Shown piece by piece: positions 1-7,286 of a stretch of DNA of 17,416 nt. The position numbers and the translations under genes are program-made. The notes under the pieces are model-generated. The model was not told the DNA's origin. It ran no database searches and saw only the letters and a list, made by a program, of their open reading frames with translations. Location: assembly GCA_028823185.1 (NCBI GenBank), contig JAPKBY010000008.1, positions 1 to 17,416 on the forward strand, read 5' to 3'. Position 1 is the stretch's first letter. The number at the start of each line of letters is the position of its first letter. Source of the stretch: Planctomycetota bacterium (GTDB taxonomy: Bacteria > Planctomycetota > UBA1135 > GCA-002686595).

Positions 1-2
1 CT

Positions 3-278
3 CACTCCCTCCCTGTCGTCGCCTTTGATGTCGGTGGGATCTCGGAGTGGCTCAAGGGCGGCGCGACAGGAGTCCTGGTCCCGCGCCGAGACACGCACGC
101 CTTCGCCCGCGCCTTGGACTCACTCCTCAGCGATCCGGAGCGAGCTAAGAAGATGGGCGCCTCCGGCGCGCGCCTCTTACGCGAGCGCTACTCCCAAGCC
201 GCGCACCTGAGTCGTCTCGAAGACGCCCTCAGCCTGTCGTCACTCGGCGGCAGAATCAGCGCGGTCCCAGCCTGCTGA
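3..278 (+). CDS. Glycosyltransferase family 4, C-terminal fragment (5' end outside window)
   Basis: An open frame enters from the left edge and ends at TGA 276-278, giving 91 residues. The visible part reads PVVAFDVGGISEW, then GATGVLVPRRD, then SLLSDPERAKKMGASGARLL. This is the typical end of the C-terminal Rossmann domain of GT-B (GT4, 'glycosyl transferases group 1') enzymes: the segment just after the EX7E motif, with the Gly-Gly loop that contacts the nucleotide sugar, followed by the closing helices. The EX7E pair itself would lie just outside the window. GT4 enzymes transfer a sugar from a nucleotide sugar to a lipid-linked or growing glycan acceptor on the cytoplasmic side of the membrane. 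It converges with the small membrane-protein gene on the other strand, with 8 bases between the stops. Donor and acceptor cannot be told from this piece. A short frame at 25-210 in another phase is only a shadow of this gene. Confidence 0.85.
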   Translation, partial: HSLPVVAFDVGGISEWLKGGATGVLVPRRDTHAFARALDSLLSDPERAKKMGASGARLLRERYSQAAHLSRLEDALSLSSLGGRISAVPAC

Positions 279-286
279 GCTCACCG

Positions 287-649
287 CTACGCGGGACTCT
301 CGAGCCTCTTGACCTTCAAGAAGCCGAAGAGGATCAGGACCCAAGCGACGAGCTCTATTGACCCTGTAATCCTCTGAGCAATCAATGTGCTCCTCGCGAT
401 CGACTCAGCCGTAAATGATTCATTGACCATCTTGGGCAACTCGTAATACGTCAAGAACAGCCAGAGTCCCTCGGCGGCCGGCAGAAAACACAATCCCAAG
501 AACAGCAGCGCTGGGGCCGATGAAAGCGGAATAACCTTGATGCGGCCATCGCTGTCAACGGAACGCAACCGCATAAGAGCAGCCACTGCGGCGGCGATCA
601 TCAACCCGATGAGGAGCAGGGACGCGAAGAACTGTAGGTCTAGTTCCAT
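287..649 (-). CDS. Small three-helix membrane protein, function unknown
   Basis: This is a 120-residue protein I do not recognise. Three hydrophobic segments are visible: about residues 5-28 (LLLIGLMIAAAVAAL), about 45-69 (APALLFLGLCFLP running into LWLFLTYY) and about 97-113 (LVAWVLILFGFL). A polar loop of about 25 residues with several charges lies between helices 2 and 3, and the tail is basic (KVKRLESPA). The ATG at 647-649 has no convincing Shine-Dalgarno. The gene starts 21 bases after the stop of the GT2 gene on the same strand, so it is probably the last gene of the SDR-GT4-GT2 operon. Co-transcription with glycosyltransferases suggests a role in membrane-linked glycan assembly, but nothing in the sequence proves it. 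Confidence 0.65.
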   Translation of the reverse strand: MELDLQFFASLLLIGLMIAAAVAALMRLRSVDSDGRIKVIPLSSAPALLFLGLCFLPAAEGLWLFLTYYELPKMVNESFTAESIARSTLIAQRITGSIELVAWVLILFGFLKVKRLESPA

Positions 650-670
650 GACGGCTATGAGGCTAGTACC

Positions 671-1618
671 TCAATCGGGCGCCCGCAAGGACACCGCCAC
701 CGAAGCGTGACTCTTGGAGAGCGCCTGCGCCCTGCGACGAGCCTTGAGCGCATCCGGTAGCTGATCAAGGGCGAGCGTTAACCAGCTGAGACGCTCTCGA
801 TCCTCCGAAGCGACAGCCTCCGCGAGCTGCTCTCCGAGTCCGTCCAAATAGGCCTCTAAGGCTTCACCGTCCAAGTGCTTCCAAGCAAAGAGGTGACGAT
901 TCTTCTCGATGCTCGCGTGCACGATCTTCAGGGGCACGTTCGCGCCGATCGTCCCACGGTTCGAGTGCTCGGCTACAGCGCGCGGGTCAACGACGACGCG
1001 ACGACCAGCCCGCCAAGCGCTCCAGCAGAGGTCTACATCCTCAAAGTAAAACGGCTCAAAGATCGGGTCGAAGCCAGCTTGAGCGATGAACTCTTCACGC
1101 CTCACGCAGAAGGCGCCGCCGAGCGCGAACGCGACGGGATAGCCGTCCTCGTGCTCAGGCGCGGTGACGCCAGCCTCGACGCTCCCTCTGCGACGAATCA
1201 CGACCGAACCATCCTCCTGCTCCAAGCTCGGGAGGGACTCGTCAGTGAGCGCGCCCTCACGCAACACCAGCGGTGCGACGGCGAAGATCTCGCTCGACTC
1301 GAGCCGCTCTAAGAGCGGGGCAAAGAAGCCTGGCTGAACGCTGACGTCGGGGTTGAGGATGCAAAGGACCTCTCCACTGGCGCGCTCTGCGCCCGACAAG
1401 GTCGCGGCTGCGAAGCCGCCGTTCGCCGCCCTCACATGACACTGGACCGAGGGGAACTCAGTCCTAAGCCACTCCTCCAATGCGCCCGTTCCGGTGTCGT
1501 CCACGACAATTAGCTCCCACTCTGAGCTGAGCAGCTCGGCCTCTCTGAGGACGAGAGGGAGCGACGCTGCGAGCAGCGCGCGATCATCGAGGGCGGGGAT
1601 GAGGATGGAGAGCTTCAT
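671..1618 (-). CDS. Glycosyltransferase family 2, rhamnosyltransferase-like
   Basis: This is a 315-residue GT-A fold glycosyltransferase. Numbered from the ATG at 1618, it has the N-terminal strand MKLSILIPAL, the nucleotide-binding VVDD (38-41), and NPDV (89-92) in the place of the DxD motif. NPD is usual for the WbbL/RfbF rhamnosyltransferase group. GGAFCVRREEF (167-177) and FEDVDLCWSAWRAGRRV (192-208) follow, the latter carrying the acidic pair E193/D194 expected near the catalytic base. His218 follows in AEHSN. The upstream GT4 stop TGA (1618-1620) shares its last base with this ATG (TGATG), and an AGGAGAG sequence lies just upstream, so translation is probably coupled. A TTG three bases earlier (1619-1621) is possible but less likely. 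It probably adds a deoxyhexose such as rhamnose, or a similar sugar, to a surface glycan at the inner membrane. The exact sugar is inference. Confidence 0.88.
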   Translation of the reverse strand: MKLSILIPALDDRALLAASLPLVLREAELLSSEWELIVVDDTGTGALEEWLRTEFPSVQCHVRAANGGFAAATLSGAERASGEVLCILNPDVSVQPGFFAPLLERLESSEIFAVAPLVLREGALTDESLPSLEQEDGSVVIRRRGSVEAGVTAPEHEDGYPVAFALGGAFCVRREEFIAQAGFDPIFEPFYFEDVDLCWSAWRAGRRVVVDPRAVAEHSNRGTIGANVPLKIVHASIEKNRHLFAWKHLDGEALEAYLDGLGEQLAEAVASEDRERLSWLTLALDQLPDALKARRRAQALSKSHASVAVSLRAPD

Positions 1619-4600
1619 CAAGGTCTCTCCTCTGGCTCATCAGGAGCGACCAACATGTCGACAGCGTCGCTGACACGCGCTGCGATGTCTTCCGTAGAGA
1701 GCTCCTCTGTGGCAGCGCCAGAGACCGCGTCCAAGAGACGCCTCAACTCACCACGCAGCCACAGCTCGTGCTCTAAGAGACGTCTCTGTTGATTTGACAA
1801 GCGCTCCATCTCGGCTCGCCAGCGCCCGCGCTCCGCTTCTCGCACGCTCAGCTCAGAACCCAAGAAGCTGATCTCTTCTCTCAAGGCTCCGTGAGTCTCG
1901 CGTAGCCAGGCCACCTCCTTGGTGAGATGTGCGCAGGTCTCCTCCGAAGAGCTGAGCTCTCGCTGTCTCTCTGCGAGCTCCTCTTTATTCGAACTCATCA
2001 CCCCGTCCAGCCAAGAGGCCTCTTCCTTTGCGCACTCACCGAGCGCCCGTTGATGCTCTCCTTCAGCCTTCGCGGCTGAGGTCGAGCGGCGCTCGTCCTC
2101 TAGCTTGCGAGCAGAGTGGGCGAGCCGAAGATCTCGATCAGCCAGCTCTCCTTTCAACCACTCGGTCTCACGGAGTCGCTCATCGAGAGTCTTGTCCTTG
2201 TGATCTGAGAGCACTTCGATGCGCTCTACCTTGAGCTCTGAAGATTCCAAGAGCCCCTGAAGCCAACGCACCTCAGCTGAAGCGAGCTCGAGCTCAGAGT
2301 CCATCCGAGAGCGCGCCTCTAGCAGCCCATCGCGCACCGAGACCTCACTCTTCAGCCAAACAGCCTCCTTTGTCCGTTCTGCTAGGTCGAGCTCTCGCTC
2401 ATCGAGCGCGCGCCTCATCCGCTCTGTCTCCGCCCTCGCGAACTCTAGTTGATCTCGGAGCCAGCGCGTCTCCGCTGTCACAGCGCCTAGCGCGTCCTCC
2501 GAGCCCTCATCACTTTTGAGCTGCTCATCTCGTTCGAGGAGCTCGCTCTTCAACCACTCAGACTCAGCTGTACGCTCTGTCAGATCTCGCTCACGCTCGT
2601 CAAGCGCTCTCCTCGCTCGCTTGGTCTCATCTTGAAGAAATTTGAGCTGAGCCCTGAGCCATCCGCTCTCCTCTTTAACGACCTCGAGTGACTCCTCTGA
2701 ATCTGACAACTCTGCGAGCCGCTGCCCCCTCTCTTCGAGGTCTCTCTTCAACCACTCAGACTCCTCTGTCCGGGCCATGAGGTCTCTGTCACGTTCGTCG
2801 CGCTCGCGGAGACCGCGCTCTGTCTCTTTGCGAGCGAACTCAAGTTGCTCTCGGAGCCAACGCAGCTCCTTCTCCGCCGACTCTAGCTCAACTGAGCGGC
2901 GACGAGCCTCGAGCCGCGCCACCTCTAAGACCTCGTCATCTTTTGCTCGTTGGAGCGAGATCGCATCCACTTCATCAAGACGCGTCTTCAGCTGCTCTTC
3001 CAAATGGAGAGTGTTCTCAAGTAGCGCGCTGCGATCACCCTCCTGCCAAGAAGAGTGCGCCTCGACCTCATCTCGCTGCTTTCGAGCGTCAGCAGCGGCG
3101 CTCTTTAACCACGCTTGAGCGCGGCCCCCCTCAGCGAGCCGCTCTCGCAGCTTCGAGCCTTTTGAGACCGCACGCATCACGCGCTCAGAGCTAGAGCGCT
3201 GACCGCTCAGCGATTTGCACAAGCTCGCATAGCCCTCAAGCGCGCCCTCTACGAGCTCATCCCAACGCATATCGTGCACCTCTTCGAAGCGCTGAGTGAA
3301 CGCCGAGAGGTGTTCGAGTTGTCCGCGCTGCAGATCCTGCGCGCTCGGAAGTAGCGCTCGGTAGCGATCGAGCAAGCTCGTCACCTGCTCATCTATTGAG
3401 CGTGGCGGGAGCACGGAAGCGGCCGCCTCCTTGAGCGTTGAGCGCGACTCGACCAGCGCTGACAATCGCTCCCTGAGAGCCTCAACATCTCCGGCGGGAT
3501 AGAGCCAAGCATCCACTCCATCTCGAACGCTCTCAGCCATCGCACCCACATCTGCCGCGACCACCGGAACACCAGCAGCGAAGGCCTCTCTTATTACGAA
3601 GGGCGCGTTCTCTGGCCACTTTGAAGGCACAACGACGAGGTCTGTGCGAGCGAGGATCCCGGGGAGCTCTTCATTCACGAAGGGGCCACACCACTCCACT
3701 CCGAGCTCTCGGGCTCTCGCTTCGCAGCGCAGAGAGAAGGTCCGATCGCTCGAGCCACCATGAACACACAGCTCGAGGCCTTCGAGCCCAGCCACTGCCT
3801 CGAGCAAGTCATCTAGCCCCTTGTGCTTAGAGACTCCTCCGAGAAAGGCCACTCGTAACGGAGAGGTCTTTAAACGTCTCTTTCGGGCGCGCTTCTCGAA
3901 GTCGATGCCGCAGGGCTCAACCTCAAGCGGAGCCGTCACACCACCGCTCTCTAAGACACCGGCTAAGAACCGGGTCGGTGAGATGATGACATCCATCCCG
4001 CGCACGGCGTCGAGGCGAGCACGAAGCCCCACATCGGCGCGCTGCTGCATCGCCTCTATCTCCGTGGGCTCAAAGCCCGCAGCTCTCGGGTCTCCATCTA
4101 AGACCTCTGCGAGGAGCGCGCGCCCTTCTTCGTTCAAGTCATCCTTCAGGGCGAGCCCTTGGTGATCCGCGTCTGGCATGAGCCTGTCCAAGAGCTTGCG
4201 AGCGAGCAGGACGCGAGCCATCGAAGCGCTGTCCCCAGGCTCTAAGGCTGAGAGATCCGGTCGCAGCAAGCGGTACTCCTCAGAGACCAGCCAAGCGTCA
4301 TGGGCAGTGAAGAGGAACGGCATTCCACGCCGCCTGGCCTCAAAGACCAGCTTGGGACCCAGCCCGATGAGGTGCTGCGCGTGCACGATGTCAGGTCGCT
4401 CACGATCCAAATAGCGACCAAAGGCCTCCGCGACTCCGGGCTCATTCCCCTCGTCGTCTGGCTGACGCTCTCCTAAGGCGAGCCAGTGGACCTCATATCC
4501 ATCCCGTTGTTCGAGGCGTTGCGAGAGTCTCCACACCCCTTCCGCTGGACCAGGCGCAAAGACCTGAACCTCTGCGCCTGCACGAGCGAGGCCCCGCGCG

Positions 4601-4674
4601 AGCTGCGCGGTGTGATTCTCTACGCCAGTGACCTCGTGAGGTGTGAGCGCGTGTGTGACAAGACAGATCCGCAT
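1618..4674 (-). CDS. GT4 glycosyltransferase fused to a long repetitive coiled coil
   Basis: This is a 1018-residue protein, far longer than the roughly 350-420 residues usual for GT4. Residues 1 to about 440 form a GT-B enzyme: MRICLVTHALTP with GVENHTAQLARGLARAG at the N-terminus, FTAHDAW (122-128), ISPTRFL (231-237), VAFLGGVSKHKGLDDLLEA (275-293) opening the second Rossmann domain, and the EX7E pair E355/E363 in PENAPFVIREAFAAGVPVV. A GT4-atypical insertion of about 90 charged residues sits near 135-225. Residues from about 450 to the end are Glu/Arg/Leu/Ser-rich coiled coil. Within it, residues 601-866 are four tandem 66-residue repeats with regularly placed Trp-Leu pairs. The ATG at 4672-4674 lies 24 bases after the SDR stop and has no clear Shine-Dalgarno. 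The stop overlaps the next GT2 gene by one base. It is probably a cytoplasmic or membrane-associated enzyme. The coil may oligomerise it or act as a scaffold or chain-length ruler, which is inference. Confidence 0.88.
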   Translation of the reverse strand: MRICLVTHALTPHEVTGVENHTAQLARGLARAGAEVQVFAPGPAEGVWRLSQRLEQRDGYEVHWLALGERQPDDEGNEPGVAEAFGRYLDRERPDIVHAQHLIGLGPKLVFEARRRGMPFLFTAHDAWLVSEEYRLLRPDLSALEPGDSASMARVLLARKLLDRLMPDADHQGLALKDDLNEEGRALLAEVLDGDPRAAGFEPTEIEAMQQRADVGLRARLDAVRGMDVIISPTRFLAGVLESGGVTAPLEVEPCGIDFEKRARKRRLKTSPLRVAFLGGVSKHKGLDDLLEAVAGLEGLELCVHGGSSDRTFSLRCEARARELGVEWCGPFVNEELPGILARTDLVVVPSKWPENAPFVIREAFAAGVPVVAADVGAMAESVRDGVDAWLYPAGDVEALRERLSALVESRSTLKEAAASVLPPRSIDEQVTSLLDRYRALLPSAQDLQRGQLEHLSAFTQRFEEVHDMRWDELVEGALEGYASLCKSLSGQRSSSERVMRAVSKGSKLRERLAEGGRAQAWLKSAAADARKQRDEVEAHSSWQEGDRSALLENTLHLEEQLKTRLDEVDAISLQRAKDDEVLEVARLEARRRSVELESAEKELRWLREQLEFARKETERGLRERDERDRDLMARTEESEWLKRDLEERGQRLAELSDSEESLEVVKEESGWLRAQLKFLQDETKRARRALDERERDLTERTAESEWLKSELLERDEQLKSDEGSEDALGAVTAETRWLRDQLEFARAETERMRRALDERELDLAERTKEAVWLKSEVSVRDGLLEARSRMDSELELASAEVRWLQGLLESSELKVERIEVLSDHKDKTLDERLRETEWLKGELADRDLRLAHSARKLEDERRSTSAAKAEGEHQRALGECAKEEASWLDGVMSSNKEELAERQRELSSSEETCAHLTKEVAWLRETHGALREEISFLGSELSVREAERGRWRAEMERLSNQQRRLLEHELWLRGELRRLLDAVSGAATEELSTEDIAARVSDAVDMLVAPDEPEERP
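2077..2874 (-). repeat. Four tandem 66-residue (198-bp) coiled-coil repeats inside the GT4 fusion
   Basis: Trp codons of the repeated WLR/WLQ motif fall at residues 606, 672, 738 and 804, exactly 66 residues apart. I checked each as CCA on the plus strand at 2857-2859, 2659-2661, 2461-2463 and 2263-2265. A second Trp of the motif WLK lies 35 residues after each one (641, 707, 773, 839). The consensus runs RWLRxQLEF, then ETxRxxRALDER, then DLxERT, then ESEWLKxEL, then ERDxxL. The second and third units are closest to each other and the fourth is the most diverged. The spacing alternates 35 and 31 residues. 66 is six hendecads and not a whole number of heptads, so a mixed heptad/hendecad coil is likely. 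Confidence 0.85.
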
Positions 4675-4685
4675 GACGTTAAAGC

Positions 4686-4700
4686 GAGCCGAAGAGGCTC
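4686..4700 (-). other. Small hairpin between the SDR stop and the GT4 start
   Basis: A perfect 5-bp inverted repeat, GAGCC and GGCTC with a 5-base loop, occupies most of the 24-base gap and overlaps the SDR stop codon. It could modulate translation of the GT4 gene, which lacks a clear ribosome binding site, or weaken read-through. The stem is short and no U-tract follows, so it is not a convincing terminator. Confidence 0.25.
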
Positions 4701-5505
4701 AGCTCATGAACGCTCCCCCGTTCATATCGAGCGCTTGCCCTGTCACGCCGCGCGCATCCTCTGAGATGAGCCAAGCGACGAGACCTGCGATGTCTTTGGG
4801 TTCGCTCATGCGCCCCATGGGGACCGCGCTCATCGCGAGCGCCTGCGCCTCTTCAACGCTCATGTTCATCCCAGCCGCCATGCCCTCGATGCCTTCGTTC
4901 GCCATGCTGGTGTTTACCCAGCCAGGACAGACCGCGTTCACTTGAACATCAGACGCCGCGAGCTCTGCGGACATCGCACGCACGAGACCCAGTAGCCCAG
5001 CTTTGCTCGCGCAGTAGCCGCTGTATCCGGGCACGCCGATGCGCGCGAGGATCGAAGAGATCACGACCAAGTGACGCGCGCTCCCTTCGGGTGAGAGATG
5101 TTGGGCAGCCGCGCGGAGGGTGTGGTAGGTCCCGCTAAGATTTGTCAAGACGAGATCATCCCAGCGATCACCACCTTCATCAGAGGGTCCGTTTGGTCCC
5201 CCCACCCCTGCGTTCGCGATGCAGGCATAGAGCGGGCCGCATGCATGGGCCGCAGCGGCGACCGCTTCGTCTACAGCTTTAGCGTCGCGCACATCACAGC
5301 TCATGCTGAAGTGAGCCCCGCTCTCGACGGTCTCTAAGCCGCTCAAGACCTCTTCTAGACGCGCTCCGTCTCGAGCTAAGAGCGTGAGCTGTGCGCCCTC
5401 TGCAGCGAGGCGCTCCGCGATGGCTGCGCCGATCCCTGTGCCGCCGCCGGTGATCAGGACATGGCGCCCTAAGAGGCGACCGCTTTGTTCTCCATTCATG
5501 TACAC
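4699..5505 (-). CDS. Short-chain dehydrogenase/reductase (FabG-like)
   Basis: This is a classical SDR of 268 residues, normal for the family (about 250). It has the cofactor motif TGGGTGIG (19-26), DV (71-72) at the adenine ring, NAG (98-100), the structural Asn122, catalytic Ser151 and the YxxxK pair Tyr164/Lys168. PGWVNT (194-199) and the C-terminal TGQALDMNGG are also typical. An Arg (R45) right after the second strand favours NADP(H) over NAD(H). It interconverts a carbonyl and an alcohol on a substrate the sequence does not reveal. FabG-type 3-oxoacyl reductases, 3-hydroxybutyrate dehydrogenases and sugar-modifying SDRs all look like this. GTG at 5503-5505 is chosen because GAAGG lies about 6 bases upstream, but ATG at 5497-5499 is nearly as good. 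It is the first gene of the leftward operon. Being upstream of two glycosyltransferases hints at a sugar or lipid precursor, which is inference. Confidence 0.88.
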   Translation of the reverse strand: MYMNGEQSGRLLGRHVLITGGGTGIGAAIAERLAAEGAQLTLLARDGARLEEVLSGLETVESGAHFSMSCDVRDAKAVDEAVAAAAHACGPLYACIANAGVGGPNGPSDEGGDRWDDLVLTNLSGTYHTLRAAAQHLSPEGSARHLVVISSILARIGVPGYSGYCASKAGLLGLVRAMSAELAASDVQVNAVCPGWVNTSMANEGIEGMAAGMNMSVEEAQALAMSAVPMGRMSEPKDIAGLVAWLISEDARGVTGQALDMNGGAFMS

Positions 5506-5598
5506 ATTCTGCCTTCAACGACCCAGAGAGGCGAGAACTGGCCGTCACACAAGGAAGAACGAGTTTCACTCTAGAGTCGAGAGCCTAGGTGTCGATTG
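5506..5598. promoter_or_regulatory. Divergent intergenic region between the SDR and pilin operons
   Basis: These 93 bases separate two divergent operons, so promoters in both directions are expected here or just inside the coding starts. I could not identify reliable -35/-10 boxes. A perfect 10-bp palindrome, ACTCTAGAGT, lies at 5568-5577 and could be an operator half or full site, though a palindrome of this length can arise by chance. Confidence 0.4.
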
Positions 5599-6210
5599 AT
5601 GGAGAGCGAGGAGAACTGGGTCGGGGGGCCCAGACAGCTTGGAATCGGGTACGGCTTGCAGCAATCAAGACAAATCAACAAGACGGCAGCGCGCGGCTTC
5701 ACGCTCGTCGAGGTCAGCCTATCCATCGTAGTGCTCATGGTAGGTGTGCTTTCGATCACGAGCTCGACCCTAAGGATTGACGCTTTACGCAGGAAAAACC
5801 ACGACTCAGCCATCGCTCACTTAGCCATCTCTCAGGTCGCCGAGACCCTCCAAGCTCACGCGGCAAAGGCCCGCTTCGAGGTGGATGGCGACAACGTCAA
5901 CACATGGGCAGAGAGCTTCCTCTCTCTCGCACAGGCCGACTATGGCGACGGCTTCAGAGTGACAGGCTTCACGCCACTCCTTGGGGCCAGCGAAGCTGGC
6001 AGCGTCCAATTCATCACTCATGAAGCACTCACAGACGAGGACCTCGAGGTCCTCATGGGCATGCCCCGCGACCTCAACAGAGATGGGGACAGCTCAGACA
6101 CAGACGTGAGTGAAGACGCCCACCTCTTACCCGTGATCATTCGCCTCGCCTGGAGCGGACCCAACGGAGAGGAAGAACGAGTCCATCCCATCTGGGTGCA
6201 AGGGGATTGA
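5599..6210 (+). CDS. Prepilin-type minor pilin, PilV-like
   Basis: This is a 203-residue protein with a type IV prepilin signal. Gly33 precedes the mature N-terminus FTLVEVSLSIVVLMVGVLS. Cleavage by a prepilin peptidase is expected between Gly33 and Phe34, and the conserved Glu at mature position 5 is Glu38. Only one hydrophobic helix is present, followed by a helical stem (residues 60-90) and a polar globular domain. DLNRDGDSSD (158-167) is an Asp/Asn-Gly calcium-type loop, and an antiparallel end strand follows (LPVIIRLAWSG). Size and layout fit the PilV/PilW minor pilins that initiate or cap type IV pili or type II secretion pseudopili. The leader of 33 residues is long. An in-frame TTG at 5656 would give a more usual 14-residue leader, so the start is uncertain. 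It is the first gene of a three-gene operon whose next ATG lies 2 bases after this stop. Confidence 0.85.
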   Translation: MESEENWVGGPRQLGIGYGLQQSRQINKTAARGFTLVEVSLSIVVLMVGVLSITSSTLRIDALRRKNHDSAIAHLAISQVAETLQAHAAKARFEVDGDNVNTWAESFLSLAQADYGDGFRVTGFTPLLGASEAGSVQFITHEALTDEDLEVLMGMPRDLNRDGDSSDTDVSEDAHLLPVIIRLAWSGPNGEEERVHPIWVQGD

Positions 6211-6212
6211 TC

Positions 6213-7286
6213 ATGACGAAGACCTCCAAACACAGCCAGAGGGGCAGCACGCTCATCGAGGTCACCTTCTCGACGGCGATCCTCTCCGTCTTGCTCCTCA
6301 GCATCTTCGGCGTCTTAGAGCGCCAAGGACAGCTGGGAACCGCCACTCTCAGCACCGCGATCACTGAGAACCGCGCGATCGAGCTCGCGAGCCGCCTACG
6401 GAGAGAGCTCGTCAGCGCGCGTGGGAAGCGGGTCCGCTGTGTCCTCACAGCGCCCATCAGCGCCGGAGCGAGCGGCTCTGGATCTGTCCTTGAGGTGAGC
6501 ACAACGACCGGCTTCCCTCCCACAGGAACCCTCCTCGTAGACTCCGGGACCGGGTCCTTCGAGCGCATCGAATACGCGAGCTTGGACCTAGATGAGCGCG
6601 AGTTTGGAGAGCTCTCACGCGGCATGGGGGGCACAATTGCTAGCTCCCACTCCGTCACTTCAGAGTGGATCTGGTGGTCTGGAATGGCTTGCCCGGTCGA
6701 GGGAGCTGCAGGAGTCGATCAAGGCACTGCATGGCTGAACGGTCGAGAGGTCCCCTTCAGAGGAGACGGACTCGGCTTCTCATATCGAGTCCCTGTGGAT
6801 CTGGATGGAGGCGTCGGGATGCCTGACTACCTAGACGGCCTGGAACCCGCCTGGGGAGCGATCACAAGGAGCGGCCCTGACGGCGCCCTCGCACCTAATG
6901 GGTCCGGATGGTGCGCTATCAGCTATGAGCCCAACAGTGAGATCACCGAAGTAGAGTTCGGCTCCGACATCAATAAAGACGGGGATGAGTCAGACATCTT
7001 TGAGATCGGTCGCCTCGTCAAGCTCACCTGGGACACCTTAGATCCGCTCGTCCCTGTCCATCGCCAAGCGCTCGGCCCCTCATGTCTCTTGCAAGAGCGC
7101 GACGCTCCCGGAGCAGACCTCAACGGGGACGGGTATGAAGACCCCCTCTTCCTCTGGGATGCGGACACGAGAATCCTCAGCGTGCGTCTATTCCTCTTCG
7201 CCCGAGGGCTCCCCGATCAACCCACCATTCGCATCATTGACGTGCGCGTCTTCCTGCGCAACGCCTTCGAAGAGGTGTCCGAATGA
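6213..7286 (+). CDS. Prepilin-type minor pilin, PilW-like
   Basis: This is a 357-residue protein with a short leader ending in Gly11, then STLIEVTFSTAILSVLLLSI. The cleavage Gly11/Ser12 and Glu16 (mature +5) match type III prepilins. ATG at 6213 is preferred because AAGGGG lies about 9 bases upstream. A TTG at 6207 would overlap the previous gene. After the helix and the stem ELASRLRRELVSAR (57-70), residues about 88-150 hold a beta-rich module. It reads FPPTGTLLVD, then ERIEYA, then LSRGMGGTIASSHS, and is reminiscent of a motif also found in phage tail and baseplate proteins. Two calcium-type loops follow, DINKDGDESD (252-261) and DLNGDGYEDP (302-311). The C-terminal part (VRLFLFARGL, then IIDVRVFLRN) resembles the end of PilW-family proteins. 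The stop overlaps the next start as ATGA. It is probably a pilus or pseudopilus tip subunit acting outside the inner membrane. Confidence 0.85.
   Translation: MTKTSKHSQRGSTLIEVTFSTAILSVLLLSIFGVLERQGQLGTATLSTAITENRAIELASRLRRELVSARGKRVRCVLTAPISAGASGSGSVLEVSTTTGFPPTGTLLVDSGTGSFERIEYASLDLDEREFGELSRGMGGTIASSHSVTSEWIWWSGMACPVEGAAGVDQGTAWLNGREVPFRGDGLGFSYRVPVDLDGGVGMPDYLDGLEPAWGAITRSGPDGALAPNGSGWCAISYEPNSEITEVEFGSDINKDGDESDIFEIGRLVKLTWDTLDPLVPVHRQALGPSCLLQERDAPGADLNGDGYEDPLFLWDADTRILSVRLFLFARGLPDQPTIRIIDVRVFLRNAFEEVSE

Noticed and set aside
2777..3118. Ser/Arg-rich plus-strand frame opposite the coiled coil
   Set aside because: The Glu/Leu/Arg codons of the coiled coil read backwards as Ser/Arg-rich frames. 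There is no independent support.
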